NCBI RefSeq assembly: GCF_946885885.1
Contig: NZ_CAMPHN010000001.1
Span: forward strand, 38,501-102,500
Length of the DNA: 64,000 bases
Source of the DNA: an uncultured Pseudomonas sp.
GTDB taxonomy: Bacteria; Pseudomonadota; Gammaproteobacteria; Pseudomonadales; Pseudomonadaceae
Direction: 5' to 3'
Shown here: one piece after another, positions 37,126-44,686 of the stretch
Position numbering within the stretch: the stretch's first letter is position 1
How the letters are laid out: each line of letters starts with the position of its first letter
Notes under the pieces: generated by a model
Databases searched by the model: none
What the model saw: only the letters and a program-made list of their open reading frames with translations
What the model was told of the DNA's origin: nothing
Position numbers and translations under genes: made by a program

Positions 37126-39414
37126 ATGAGCCAATCGCTTCCCCCCGCTCTGGCGCAACGTTATCCGGTCTTGATCGTTGCCAACAACCAGGGCTATGGC
37201 GACAGCGTCGTGTACAACAGTGCTCAGGCTGTCATGCGAGCATTGAATGAGCATGATCTTGAAGTAGAGCTGGTCCGATCTCTGGATGATGCAGAGGTGG
37301 CCTTTCTCGCCAGCCCTGCTTATTGCTGCGTAATCCTGGGTTGGGGTTTGTGCGAGCAGGATCTGGACGGGGCGCTGAAGGTCATCCAGCTCATTCGCCG
37401 GCGCACCGCCCAGTTGCCTCTGCTGCTTGGCATGACCCAAGCCCATCAGCACCGGGTGCCACTGGAGTTCATCGAGTCTATCGACGGTTTCATCTGGCTG
37501 CCGGAAGACAGCCCGGAATTCATCGCCGGACGTGTCGCGGCGGCCGCGAAGCGCTACCTAGACAGTGTCCTGCCACCGTTCTTCGGCGCGCTGGTCAACT
37601 TCGCCGACACTTGTGAGTATTCCTGGCACACCCCAGGCCACACAGGCGGCACTGCCTTCATGAAGACGGCAGTGGGGCGCAGCTTTCTGGATTTCTACGG
37701 CGAGCAAATGCTCCGCTCGGACCTCAGCGTATCGGTTGGCGAACTGGGCTCGTTGAATGATCACTCAGGGCCGATGGCGGAGGCGGAACGCCACGCCGCC
37801 CGGGTGTTCGGTGCCGACTTCACCTTTTTCTCGGTGGGCGGCAGCTCGGCCAGCAACCAGATCATCCTGCATGCCTCGGTGACCGACGGTGATGTCGTGC
37901 TGGTCGACCGCAACTGCCACAAGTCGCTGAACTATGCGCTGAACATGTCTGGCGCCGTGCCGCTGTACCTGCGCCCACGACGCAATGCACGCGGCCTCAT
38001 CGGCCCGGTACCGCAGAGCGAGCTGAACCCCGAAACGGTCGCGCAGAAGCGTGCGGAAAGCCCGTTGGCCCGAGACAAGCAGGCGCGTCCGGTCCTGGCG
38101 GTGCTGACCAACTCGACCTACGACGGGCTTTGCTACAACGTGCAGACCACCACCCGCGAGCTGAGCAAGACGGTCGATCGCATCCACTACGACGAAGCCT
38201 GGTATGCCTACGCGCGCTTCAGCCCACTGTACGAGGGGCGCTACGGCATGCACCGTGGTGAACGGCACGCCGACGATGCCACGGTGACCGTCACCCATTC
38301 GACCCACAAACTGCTCGCCGCGCTGTCGCAGGCGTCGATGATCCATATTCGCTCGGGCAAGGTGCCGGTCAAGCCGGCGCTGTTCAACGAAGCCTTCATG
38401 ATGCACACCTCGACATCCCCGCAGTACAGCATCATCGCTTCCACCGACGTGTCGGCGAAGATGATGGGCGATGCCGGCGAGTACCTCACCGACGAGTCCA
38501 TTGGCGAAGCCATTGCCTTCCGCCAGGCTATGACTCGACTGGCTAACGAGATACGCGAGCGCGATGCGCAGGACTGGTGGTTTGGCATCTGGCAGCCCGA
38601 TGAGGTGGACGGCGTACCGTTTGCCGACATCGATCCGCAGAAGCTGCGCCGGGGCGACGCCTGGATTCTCAAGTCGGGGGCCAAGTGGCATGGCTTCGGC
38701 GACCTCGGCACGGACTACTGCATGCTCGACCCGATCAAGGTCACCGTGCTGACCCCGGGGCAAACGCTGGAAGGCGAAATGCAAGACAGCGGCATTCCGG
38801 CGCCCTTGGTGTCGTCCTTCCTCTCCAGTCGCGGCATCGTAGTGGAGAAGACCGAGCCGTATTCCATCCTGGTGCTGTTCAGTATCGGTGTGACCCGTGG
38901 CAAGTGGGGCTCGCTGGTGGCCGGGTTGATGGAGTTCAAGCGCTATTACGACGCCAATGCGTCGCTGGAGCAGGTCATGCCCGATCTGCTGGCCAGCCAT
39001 CCCGAGCCCTATGCCGGCATGGGGCTGCGCGATCTGGCCGAAGCGATGCATCGGGACATGCTGGATTCACGCTTGCTGCAGAACATGGATGCGGCGTTCA
39101 GCCTGCTGCCCGACCCGGTGTCCTCGCCGCGCGACACCTATGCGCGGCTGGTGAAGGGCGAGATCGAGCAGATCGCCGTGCGCGACATGCTTGACCGCAC
39201 CGTGGCGGTACAGATAGTGCCTTATCCGCCGGGCATCCCGCTGATGATGCCCGGCGAAAAGGCCGGCGCTGACAAGCGCGCCCTCATCGACTACCTGCTG
39301 GCCATGGAGTTGTTCGACAGCCATTTCCCGGGCTTCGGGCACGACAACCACGGCGTCGAAGTGGAACACGATGGGGGCGAGCTGACTTACAAGGTCTACG
39401 TCGTCAAACAGTAA
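37126..39414 (+). CDS. Orn/Lys/Arg decarboxylase family protein (PLP fold I), copy 2
   Basis: The 762-residue protein has a wing domain (1-140), YSWHTPGHTGGTAFMK near residue 166, VLTNSTYDGLCYN near 325, IHYDEAWYAYARFSPLY near 347, THSTHKLLAALSQASMIHI with the PLP lysine near 394, and VPYPPGIPLMMPGE near the end. It is a full-length constitutive or acid-inducible type basic amino acid decarboxylase. The downstream antiporter is PotE-like, which favours ornithine to putrescine, but the core is closer to the lysine/arginine group, so substrate remains open. AGAGGA precedes the ATG. A CGCCCGG/CCGGGCG hairpin lies at 39415-39436, after the stop. Confidence 0.9.
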   Translation: MSQSLPPALAQRYPVLIVANNQGYGDSVVYNSAQAVMRALNEHDLEVELVRSLDDAEVAFLASPAYCCVILGWGLCEQDLDGALKVIQLIRRRTAQLPLLLGMTQAHQHRVPLEFIESIDGFIWLPEDSPEFIAGRVAAAAKRYLDSVLPPFFGALVNFADTCEYSWHTPGHTGGTAFMKTAVGRSFLDFYGEQMLRSDLSVSVGELGSLNDHSGPMAEAERHAARVFGADFTFFSVGGSSASNQIILHASVTDGDVVLVDRNCHKSLNYALNMSGAVPLYLRPRRNARGLIGPVPQSELNPETVAQKRAESPLARDKQARPVLAVLTNSTYDGLCYNVQTTTRELSKTVDRIHYDEAWYAYARFSPLYEGRYGMHRGERHADDATVTVTHSTHKLLAALSQASMIHIRSGKVPVKPALFNEAFMMHTSTSPQYSIIASTDVSAKMMGDAGEYLTDESIGEAIAFRQAMTRLANEIRERDAQDWWFGIWQPDEVDGVPFADIDPQKLRRGDAWILKSGAKWHGFGDLGTDYCMLDPIKVTVLTPGQTLEGEMQDSGIPAPLVSSFLSSRGIVVEKTEPYSILVLFSIGVTRGKWGSLVAGLMEFKRYYDANASLEQVMPDLLASHPEPYAGMGLRDLAEAMHRDMLDSRLLQNMDAAFSLLPDPVSSPRDTYARLVKGEIEQIAVRDMLDRTVAVQIVPYPPGIPLMMPGEKAGADKRALIDYLLAMELFDSHFPGFGHDNHGVEVEHDGGELTYKVYVVKQ

Positions 39415-39484
39415 CGCCCGGCTTCTTGCCCGGGCGCCAAGCCCTGGCACAGGCCGCCGTCGCGGAACGCACGAGGAATCTGGT

Positions 39485-40816
39485 ATGGCTGATTCAAGCA
39501 AGAAGATGGGGCTGGTGGGGCTCACCACCCTGGTGGCGGTCAACATGATGGGGTCGGGCATCATCATGCTGCCTTCCAATATGGCGCAGCTGGGGGCGGT
39601 TTCATTGCTGTCTTGGATCATCACCGCCGTCGGTTCGATGGCGATCGCCTATTGCTTCGCGCAGTGCGGATTGCTGTGCAACCGCTCGGGAGGTATGTCG
39701 GCCTACAGCGAGGAGGCGCACGGCAAGTCGTCGTTCTTCATGTGCTCCTTCCTCTATTTCCTGTCGCTGGCGATCGGCAATGTGGCGATCGGCATTTCCG
39801 CGGTCGGCTACCTGTCGTCCTTCATACCCTGGCTGAGTAGCGGCGCCATCCCGTTGTTCATCGGCACCGTCGGGCTGCTTTGGCTGACCACCGTGGCCAA
39901 CTTTGGCGGCCCGAACATTACCGGCAAGATCGGCACTATCACCGTCTGGGGCGTGATCATTCCGGTGGCGGGACTCAGCCTGATCGGCTGGCTCTTCTTC
40001 AAGCCGGAGATATTTGCCGCCGCCTGGAACCCGAACAACATCGCCGTCAGCGAAGCCATCACCCAGAGCATCCCGCTGACCCTGTGGGCCTTCCTTGGCA
40101 TGGAGTCGGCGGCACAGAGCTCCGATGCCGTGGAAGATCCGAAGCGCAACGTGCCGCTGGCCTGCCTGTTCGGCACTTTGGGTGCAGCGGTGGTGTACGT
40201 GCTGTCGACCACCGTGATCCAAGGCATCGTGCCGAACGCCGAACTGGCCAATTCCTCGGCACCGTTCGCCTATGTCTATGCGCAGATGTTCAACCCAATG
40301 GTCGGCAACATCATCATGGCGCTGGCGGTGATGGCCTGCATCGGTTCGCTGCTGGGCTGGCAATTCACCCTGGCGCAGACCGCCAAGATGACTGCCGACC
40401 AGGGCATGTTCCCCAAAGTGTTCTCCAAGGTCACAGCGGCGAACGCGCCGATCATCGGCATGATCGTCTGTGGCGTGTTGCAGACCGTGCTGGCGGTGTC
40501 GACCATCTCGCCCAACGCCAGCGAGCAGTTCGGCAAGTTGGTCAGCCTGGCGGCGGTGACCAATCTGATTCCCTACGTGACCGCGCTCACCAGTTTGCTG
40601 GTGATGATGTACAAGGCCGATGTGAGCGGATCGGTGTACAACCGTAATCTGGTCGTGCTGCTGATTGCGATGGCTTATTCGTTCTTCGCGATCTACGCCT
40701 CCGGCAAGGATGCCGTGTTTGGCGCCACCATCGTGCTGGCGATCGGTTATCTGTTCTACGGCTTCATCGCCAAGCGATTCGTGAATGAGCGGCCGGTCGG
40801 TGTGACCGCAGGTTAG
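39485..40816 (+). CDS. potE: PotE-like amino acid/polyamine antiporter (APC family)
   Basis: This 443-residue APC transporter has about 12 helices. It matches E. coli PotE closely by eye: KMGLVGLTTLVAVNMMGSGIIMLPS at the start, VANFGGPNITGKIGTITVWGVIIPV near residue 138, and LTLWAFLGMESA and SLLGWQFTLAQTAKM near 285. PotE exchanges putrescine for ornithine. Directly after decarboxylase copy 2, it forms a decarboxylase-antiporter unit that uses a cytoplasmic proton per turnover, giving acid tolerance and proton-motive force. GAGGA lies upstream of the start. Confidence 0.88.
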   Translation: MADSSKKMGLVGLTTLVAVNMMGSGIIMLPSNMAQLGAVSLLSWIITAVGSMAIAYCFAQCGLLCNRSGGMSAYSEEAHGKSSFFMCSFLYFLSLAIGNVAIGISAVGYLSSFIPWLSSGAIPLFIGTVGLLWLTTVANFGGPNITGKIGTITVWGVIIPVAGLSLIGWLFFKPEIFAAAWNPNNIAVSEAITQSIPLTLWAFLGMESAAQSSDAVEDPKRNVPLACLFGTLGAAVVYVLSTTVIQGIVPNAELANSSAPFAYVYAQMFNPMVGNIIMALAVMACIGSLLGWQFTLAQTAKMTADQGMFPKVFSKVTAANAPIIGMIVCGVLQTVLAVSTISPNASEQFGKLVSLAAVTNLIPYVTALTSLLVMMYKADVSGSVYNRNLVVLLIAMAYSFFAIYASGKDAVFGATIVLAIGYLFYGFIAKRFVNERPVGVTAG

Positions 40817-40860
40817 GCAGGATTTCCGAGAGCCAATACATTTGCATGTAGGGACAGGAT

Positions 40861-41766
40861 ATGAATATGAAGCCTCACAAGTTTATCAGTCTGCTCTTCG
40901 CCATCCTGCTTGGCCTGCCAGCCATACAGGCTGGTGCAGATACACTCGAACGCGTGCGCGCGAACAATCTCTTCACCCTTGGCTACCTGCCCGACCTTGC
41001 GCCATTCACCAGTGAGAAGGGCGGTACGGTCAGCGGTTATGGCATTGACCTGTGCCTGAAGATTGCTGACAGGCTCAAGGCAGAGCTGGGCCTGAACGAT
41101 CTGGAGCTGGTTTACCAGGCGGTGAGTGAGGATACGGCGAGTGGCGCAATTCAGGCAGGCAAAATCGATATTCTTTGCACCCCGACGCTGGAAACCCTGG
41201 AACGACGCAAAGCTGTGAGCTTTTCGCGTCCGGTGTATACCGCCGGGCTATCCGTGGTCGTGCGCAAGGACGCACCTGCAGCGCTGCTGCGGGTGCTCAG
41301 TGGCGAAGCCGCACACACCGGCCCGACCTGGCGCGCCACCATCAACCAGGGGCTGGCCAGCCACACCTATGCCACCCTGGAGGGCGGCATCACCGAGGAG
41401 TGGATTCGCGACAGGATGCGCAGGCTTGGCGTGATTGCCCAGTTGGTCACCGTCGGCAGGCACGAGGAGGGCATGCAACTGGTGGCCGAGGGCAAGGCCG
41501 ATGCGTTCTTCGCCGAGCGCATGCTGCTGCAAAACGGTTTGCAGAAGAGCAGGGCGGGTGAGCAGATGATGCTGCTCGACACCATCTTCACGTTTGCCCC
41601 GGTGGCATTGGCTTTGGAGCGTAGCGACGAGGACTTCCGTTTGCTGGTGGATACGGTGATCAGCCAGCTGTATCACTCGGGCGAAATCGAACAGATGCAC
41701 CGCAAATACCTGGGTGAACTTCGTGGCGGCGCACGTCTGCTGTTTCCCGTGTATGCGTTGCCCTAA
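40861..41766 (+). CDS. Periplasmic amino-acid-type solute-binding protein
   Basis: The 301-residue protein has a signal peptide (FISLLFAILLGLPAIQAGA) and an SBP_bac_3 fold: LFTLGYLPDLAPFTS, GYGIDLCLKIADRL, and AGKIDILCTPTLETLERRKAVSFSRPVY near residue 98. The C-terminal lobe has EGKADAFFAERMLL. No ABC permease or ATPase is beside it. In this place, directly after the antiporter (44 bases), it may sense or collect the decarboxylase substrate. Confidence 0.85.
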   Translation: MNMKPHKFISLLFAILLGLPAIQAGADTLERVRANNLFTLGYLPDLAPFTSEKGGTVSGYGIDLCLKIADRLKAELGLNDLELVYQAVSEDTASGAIQAGKIDILCTPTLETLERRKAVSFSRPVYTAGLSVVVRKDAPAALLRVLSGEAAHTGPTWRATINQGLASHTYATLEGGITEEWIRDRMRRLGVIAQLVTVGRHEEGMQLVAEGKADAFFAERMLLQNGLQKSRAGEQMMLLDTIFTFAPVALALERSDEDFRLLVDTVISQLYHSGEIEQMHRKYLGELRGGARLLFPVYALP

Positions 41767-41815
41767 CCCCTATTAACAAATGGCACCAAGTCACTGACCC
41801 ACAAGGAGCTACACC

Positions 41816-42478
41816 ATGAAGCGTTCCAGTATCGCTGTCACCGGCTTGTTGTTTTCCGCGCTGCTGGGTGGCTGTGCCTCGGATACCACTCAGCCGGATG
41901 AGTATTCCGGCTTTCTTTCGGATTACTCGCACCTGCAGCCGGCCGTATCAGCCACCGGCCAGCCGGTGATGCGCTGGACGGCACCGGGATTCAAGCTGGA
42001 CGATTACCCGTACCTGCAGGCGCGCTCGATCAGTTTCTATCCCGCGCCGCAGCCGACCGAGCAGATCAGCAGTGCGACTTTGGACGAACTCCAGACCTAC
42101 GCTCGCCAAAAAATAAAGTCTGCCCTGAGCCGACGATTCCAATTGCTCGACCCTGATGGTCAACCCCGCCCCAAGACCCTGATTTTGCGGTCGGCCATCA
42201 CTGCAGTGGGCACAAAGGCTGAAGGGTTCAAACCTTACGAGGTAATTCCCATCGCTCTGGTGGTGGCCGCTACGACAAGTGCCAGTGGCGCCCGCGATCG
42301 GGAAACAGAGTTGTTTATCGAGGCCGAACTGATTGATGCGGCCACGGGGCAGACCATGTTGCAGGTTGCGCGCAAAGGCTACGGCCAAGAACTGGAAAAT
42401 AGCGAAGAGCAGGTCACGCTCGACACGCTTAAAGAAGTGATTGACTCGATCGTTCGCGATATAGAGCGCTTCGAATAG
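41816..42478 (+). CDS. DUF3313 lipoprotein
   Basis: The 220-residue protein has a lipoprotein signal (LLFSALLGGC, Cys near residue 19), the family block YSGFLSDYSHLQP near 29, and IPIALVVAATTSASGARDRETELFIEAEL near 140. DUF3313 proteins are periplasmic or outer-membrane lipoproteins of unknown role. AGGAG lies upstream of the start. It follows the binding protein by 49 bases. A perfect 16-base tandem duplication spans its stop codon. Confidence 0.85.
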   Translation: MKRSSIAVTGLLFSALLGGCASDTTQPDEYSGFLSDYSHLQPAVSATGQPVMRWTAPGFKLDDYPYLQARSISFYPAPQPTEQISSATLDELQTYARQKIKSALSRRFQLLDPDGQPRPKTLILRSAITAVGTKAEGFKPYEVIPIALVVAATTSASGARDRETELFIEAELIDAATGQTMLQVARKGYGQELENSEEQVTLDTLKEVIDSIVRDIERFE

Positions 42479-42494
42479 AGAGCGCTTCGAATAG
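42463..42494. repeat. 16-bp perfect tandem duplication over the stop codon
   Basis: AGAGCGCTTCGAATAG occurs twice back to back. The first copy contains the codons for IERFE and TAG of the DUF3313 gene. It is a recent slippage or repair product close to the dif site. Confidence 0.9.
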
Positions 42495-42532
42495 GATGCC
42501 AACAGCATTGCCGGAAGAGTCGCCAGTGCCGT

Positions 42533-42557
42533 CCAGCAGGCGTGAAAAACCTGCTGG
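42533..42557. other. 8-bp perfect hairpin between the DUF3313 gene and dif
   Basis: CCAGCAGG (42533-42540) pairs with CCTGCTGG (42550-42557) around a 9-base loop containing AAAAA. No T tract follows, so a terminator role is uncertain. It lies in the 327-base gap (42479-42805), which otherwise holds the dif sites. Confidence 0.6.
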
Positions 42558-42614
42558 AACGCGATTTCACCGCGTAGGAACCTGATCGCAAGTGGATCAC
42601 AGATAATGGTATTT

Positions 42615-42642
42615 ATTTAACATAATATACATTATGCGAAGT
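42615..42642 (-). other. dif: Chromosome dimer resolution site dif (XerC/XerD)
   Basis: On the minus strand the site has the XerC arm ACTTCGCATAA, the centre TGTATA and the XerD arm TTATGTTAAAT, matching the E. coli dif and, as I remember it, the Pseudomonas dif in nearly all 28 positions. FtsK-loading KOPS-like GGGNAGGG octamers agree: on the left they lie on the + strand (6761, 16875, 23386, 30047), on the right on the minus strand (44110, 59248), all pointing to the site. My octamer scan was by eye and not exhaustive. This marks the replication terminus or a dif-using mobile element. Confidence 0.85.
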
Positions 42643-42666
42643 GATGGCATCGAAACACGGCAGACC

Positions 42667-42694
42667 AATTCGCATAATGAAGCTTATGTTCAAT
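42667..42694 (+). other. Second dif-like site, inverted relative to dif
   Basis: The XerC-like arm AATTCGCATAA and XerD-like arm TTATGTTCAAT each match the neighbouring dif in 10 of 11 positions, but the centre is TGAAGC instead of TGTATA. It lies 24 bases from dif, in opposite orientation. Such variant dif sites are hallmarks of Xer-using mobile elements and pdif modules. Confidence 0.75.
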
Positions 42695-42805
42695 TCAGGC
42701 CGCGTGCTCTGACACTACGCTCGCCCGCGTCCAGTTCAACCGATTGCTCCGCTAAAAGCACGGGTGCTAGCCTGCGCCTTCCAGTCATCGAGTGTTTTCC
42801 GGCCT

Positions 42806-43678
42806 ATGAGCAAAAATACCCATAAGAAAGTCCGTCGGGCCACTGCATCCGTTCAGGGGCATGTCGGTAAATCTCAAACCGCCCCCGATCGCTTGGTCGC
42901 GATATTGGCGCTGTTGGGCATGTTGCTCACCGGCTACCTGACGTTCACCGCCCTTAGCGATGGTTTGCCGGCGTTCTGCGGGCAGGATTCGTCGTGCGAT
43001 CTGATTCAGCAAAGTCGCTGGTCGCGAATTTTCGGTGTGCCCTTGGCGCTGTGGGGTTTTGCGCTCTACGGGGTGCTGGCGTTCAGTGCCTGGCGCTTGC
43101 CGGCCAAGCTGCAGCGTTGGGCCAGGTTGTGGCTGGTCGCCTTGGTCGGTTTGGCCATTAGCCTGTATATGACGGCAATCGGCTGGCTGGAACTCGATGC
43201 GTTCTGCGTCTGGTGCCTGCTGTCCTTGGCGCTGCTGGCGGCGATATTCGTTCGTTTGAGTCTGGCGCCGACCAAACCGTTGAGCCCTGGCGATTGGCGC
43301 CATTGGCTGATCCGTGGCGGCTTGGCGGCGTTGGTCGCGGTCGTGTCCTTGCATCTGTACTACAGCGATCTGCTCGCGCCCCGCGAAGATCCCCGCATGC
43401 AGGCGCTGGCCGACCATTTGGAACGCAGCGGCGCGAAGTTCTACGGCGCCTTCTGGTGCCCGACCTGCCAGGAACAAAAACGTCTGTTCGGGCCTTCCGC
43501 TAAGCGCCTGCCTTATGTCGAGTGCTCTCCGGATGGCAAAAAAGGCTTGCTGGTTCGTGCCTGTGTCGATGCCGAGGTCAAAGGTTATCCGACCTGGGTA
43601 ATACGCGGCCGCCACTATCAGCAGCTGCTCAGCCCCGAGGAATTGGCGCGTTATTCGCGGTTTAAAGAGGCTCAATGA
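42806..43678 (+). CDS. VKOR-thioredoxin fusion protein
   Basis: The 290-residue protein has a vitamin K epoxide reductase domain with about four to five helices. The loop cysteines are in FCGQDSSCDLIQQS and the CxxC is CVWC (near residue 135). A C-terminal periplasmic thioredoxin-like domain has AFWCPTCQEQK (CxxC). Such fusions re-oxidise disulfide catalysts using the quinone pool, replacing DsbA/DsbB. The start at 42806 is the first Met with a sensible N terminus (MSKNTHKK); no strong ribosome site is seen. It lies next to dif and ends at a terminator shared with the convergent gene. Confidence 0.85.
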   Translation: MSKNTHKKVRRATASVQGHVGKSQTAPDRLVAILALLGMLLTGYLTFTALSDGLPAFCGQDSSCDLIQQSRWSRIFGVPLALWGFALYGVLAFSAWRLPAKLQRWARLWLVALVGLAISLYMTAIGWLELDAFCVWCLLSLALLAAIFVRLSLAPTKPLSPGDWRHWLIRGGLAALVAVVSLHLYYSDLLAPREDPRMQALADHLERSGAKFYGAFWCPTCQEQKRLFGPSAKRLPYVECSPDGKKGLLVRACVDAEVKGYPTWVIRGRHYQQLLSPEELARYSRFKEAQ

Positions 43679-43682
43679 ACCT

Positions 43683-43704
43683 GCCGCAGCGAGGTGCGGC
43701 TTTT
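43683..43704 (+). terminator. Rho-independent terminator of the VKOR gene
   Basis: GCCGC-agcgaggt-GCGGC stem followed by TTTTATT, starting four bases after the VKOR stop. The convergent gene's stop codon overlaps the T tract. Confidence 0.7.
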
Positions 43705-44500
43705 ATTGCTCTTCGGCGGCCAGTTGCAGGTATTTGAGTACCAAAGCACCGATGGTGCCATCGATTTCGCGTTTATGGATGGCTTCGGATATTTTAGGTA
43801 AGTAACTGACATATATAGATTTTTTAGAAATCGCCAGATAGACGCCCTGCTTCGAAATGGCATTCGGCAGATGCTGTATACGGTCCTCGAAGCCATAGCG
43901 TTTGAGTTGTAGCGCCCCGCCATAGAGGCTGAATGGGTAATAGTCGGATCGGCCGGCATCCAGTTTTTTCAGGTTCTGTAGCGGCGTGGACACCCGGTCC
44001 ATCTGCAGGTGCCTGGCGATGAAGTCGTCGAAATCCTTGCCATAACTTTCACCCAGCATCGCGGTGCCGCGCTTACCGAGCAGATCGCCCCATTTATCGA
44101 AGGTGAACTCCCTACCCTTGCGCACCCAGACCACACTTATGTCGTCGAGATAAGGCTGATCGGGATAGGCCAGGTATTGCGTCCTGTCCAGCGTTTTGTA
44201 GATGCCGACGATTACGTCGATGGTGCCGTTGGCGGCGCCGTTCTGTACCCGCTTCCAGTTGCCGCGCGCAGGGAAGTTCACTGCAATGCCCAGGTCGCTG
44301 AAAATTATCTCGGTCAATTCGACGCCGACACCGACGATCTGCTCGCCACGCTGCCAGGAGAACGGTGGGTAGTTGGGATGCCCAGAAGCGATCAGCACCT
44401 CGCCCGCTTGTGTCGGCGCCAAAGCGCTTGCGCCGAACACGAAACATAGCCAGCACGATAGCTGTCGCATGGTTTGGCCAACCGAGCGCTGCCTGCCCAT
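43703..44500 (-). CDS. Periplasmic amino-acid-type binding protein
   Basis: This 265-residue SBP_bac_3 protein has a signal peptide (LSCWLCFVFGASALAPTQAG). It also has VLIASGHPNYPPFSWQRGEQIVGVGVELTEIIFSDL at the start of lobe 1 (seen near residue 34; only part quoted matters: GHPNYPPFSW) and YLDDISVVWVRKG at lobe 2. GGGGAGG four bases before the ATG at 44500 decides the start over 44470 and 44530. It is divergent from ftsH with the Anr box at 44612 between them, so it could also be oxygen-controlled. No permease genes adjoin. Confidence 0.85.
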   Translation of the reverse strand: MGRQRSVGQTMRQLSCWLCFVFGASALAPTQAGEVLIASGHPNYPPFSWQRGEQIVGVGVELTEIIFSDLGIAVNFPARGNWKRVQNGAANGTIDVIVGIYKTLDRTQYLAYPDQPYLDDISVVWVRKGREFTFDKWGDLLGKRGTAMLGESYGKDFDDFIARHLQMDRVSTPLQNLKKLDAGRSDYYPFSLYGGALQLKRYGFEDRIQHLPNAISKQGVYLAISKKSIYVSYLPKISEAIHKREIDGTIGALVLKYLQLAAEEQ

Positions 44501-44611
44501 GACGCCTCCCCTGCTCCTAACCGCTTCCATTGGAGTCTATATGGCTATCGGCGGTTGGCCACTTTTCCACGGCACGATGATTCGACGGTTTGTTCGTGAG
44601 CACTCCGCTGT

Positions 44612-44625
44612 TTGATCGGTATCAA
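44612..44625. promoter_or_regulatory. Anr/Fnr box upstream of ftsH
   Basis: Perfect TTGAT-cggt-ATCAA palindrome, about 62 bases before the ftsH start and 112 before the divergent binding-protein gene. Confidence 0.85.
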
Positions 44626-44686
44626 TACCGGCGAGCCGCCCGCGCGGTAAAAGATTGTTTATGCACCCTGAGCAAGGATGGGCCGA

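Noticed and set aside
37765..39051. Minus-strand ORF of 428 codons inside decarboxylase copy 2
   Set aside because: It is His/Arg-rich shadow translation of a GC-rich gene with no domain or ribosome site.
42533..42557. Terminator for the DUF3313 gene
   Set aside because: The stem is perfect but no T tract follows, so it is kept only as a hairpin.
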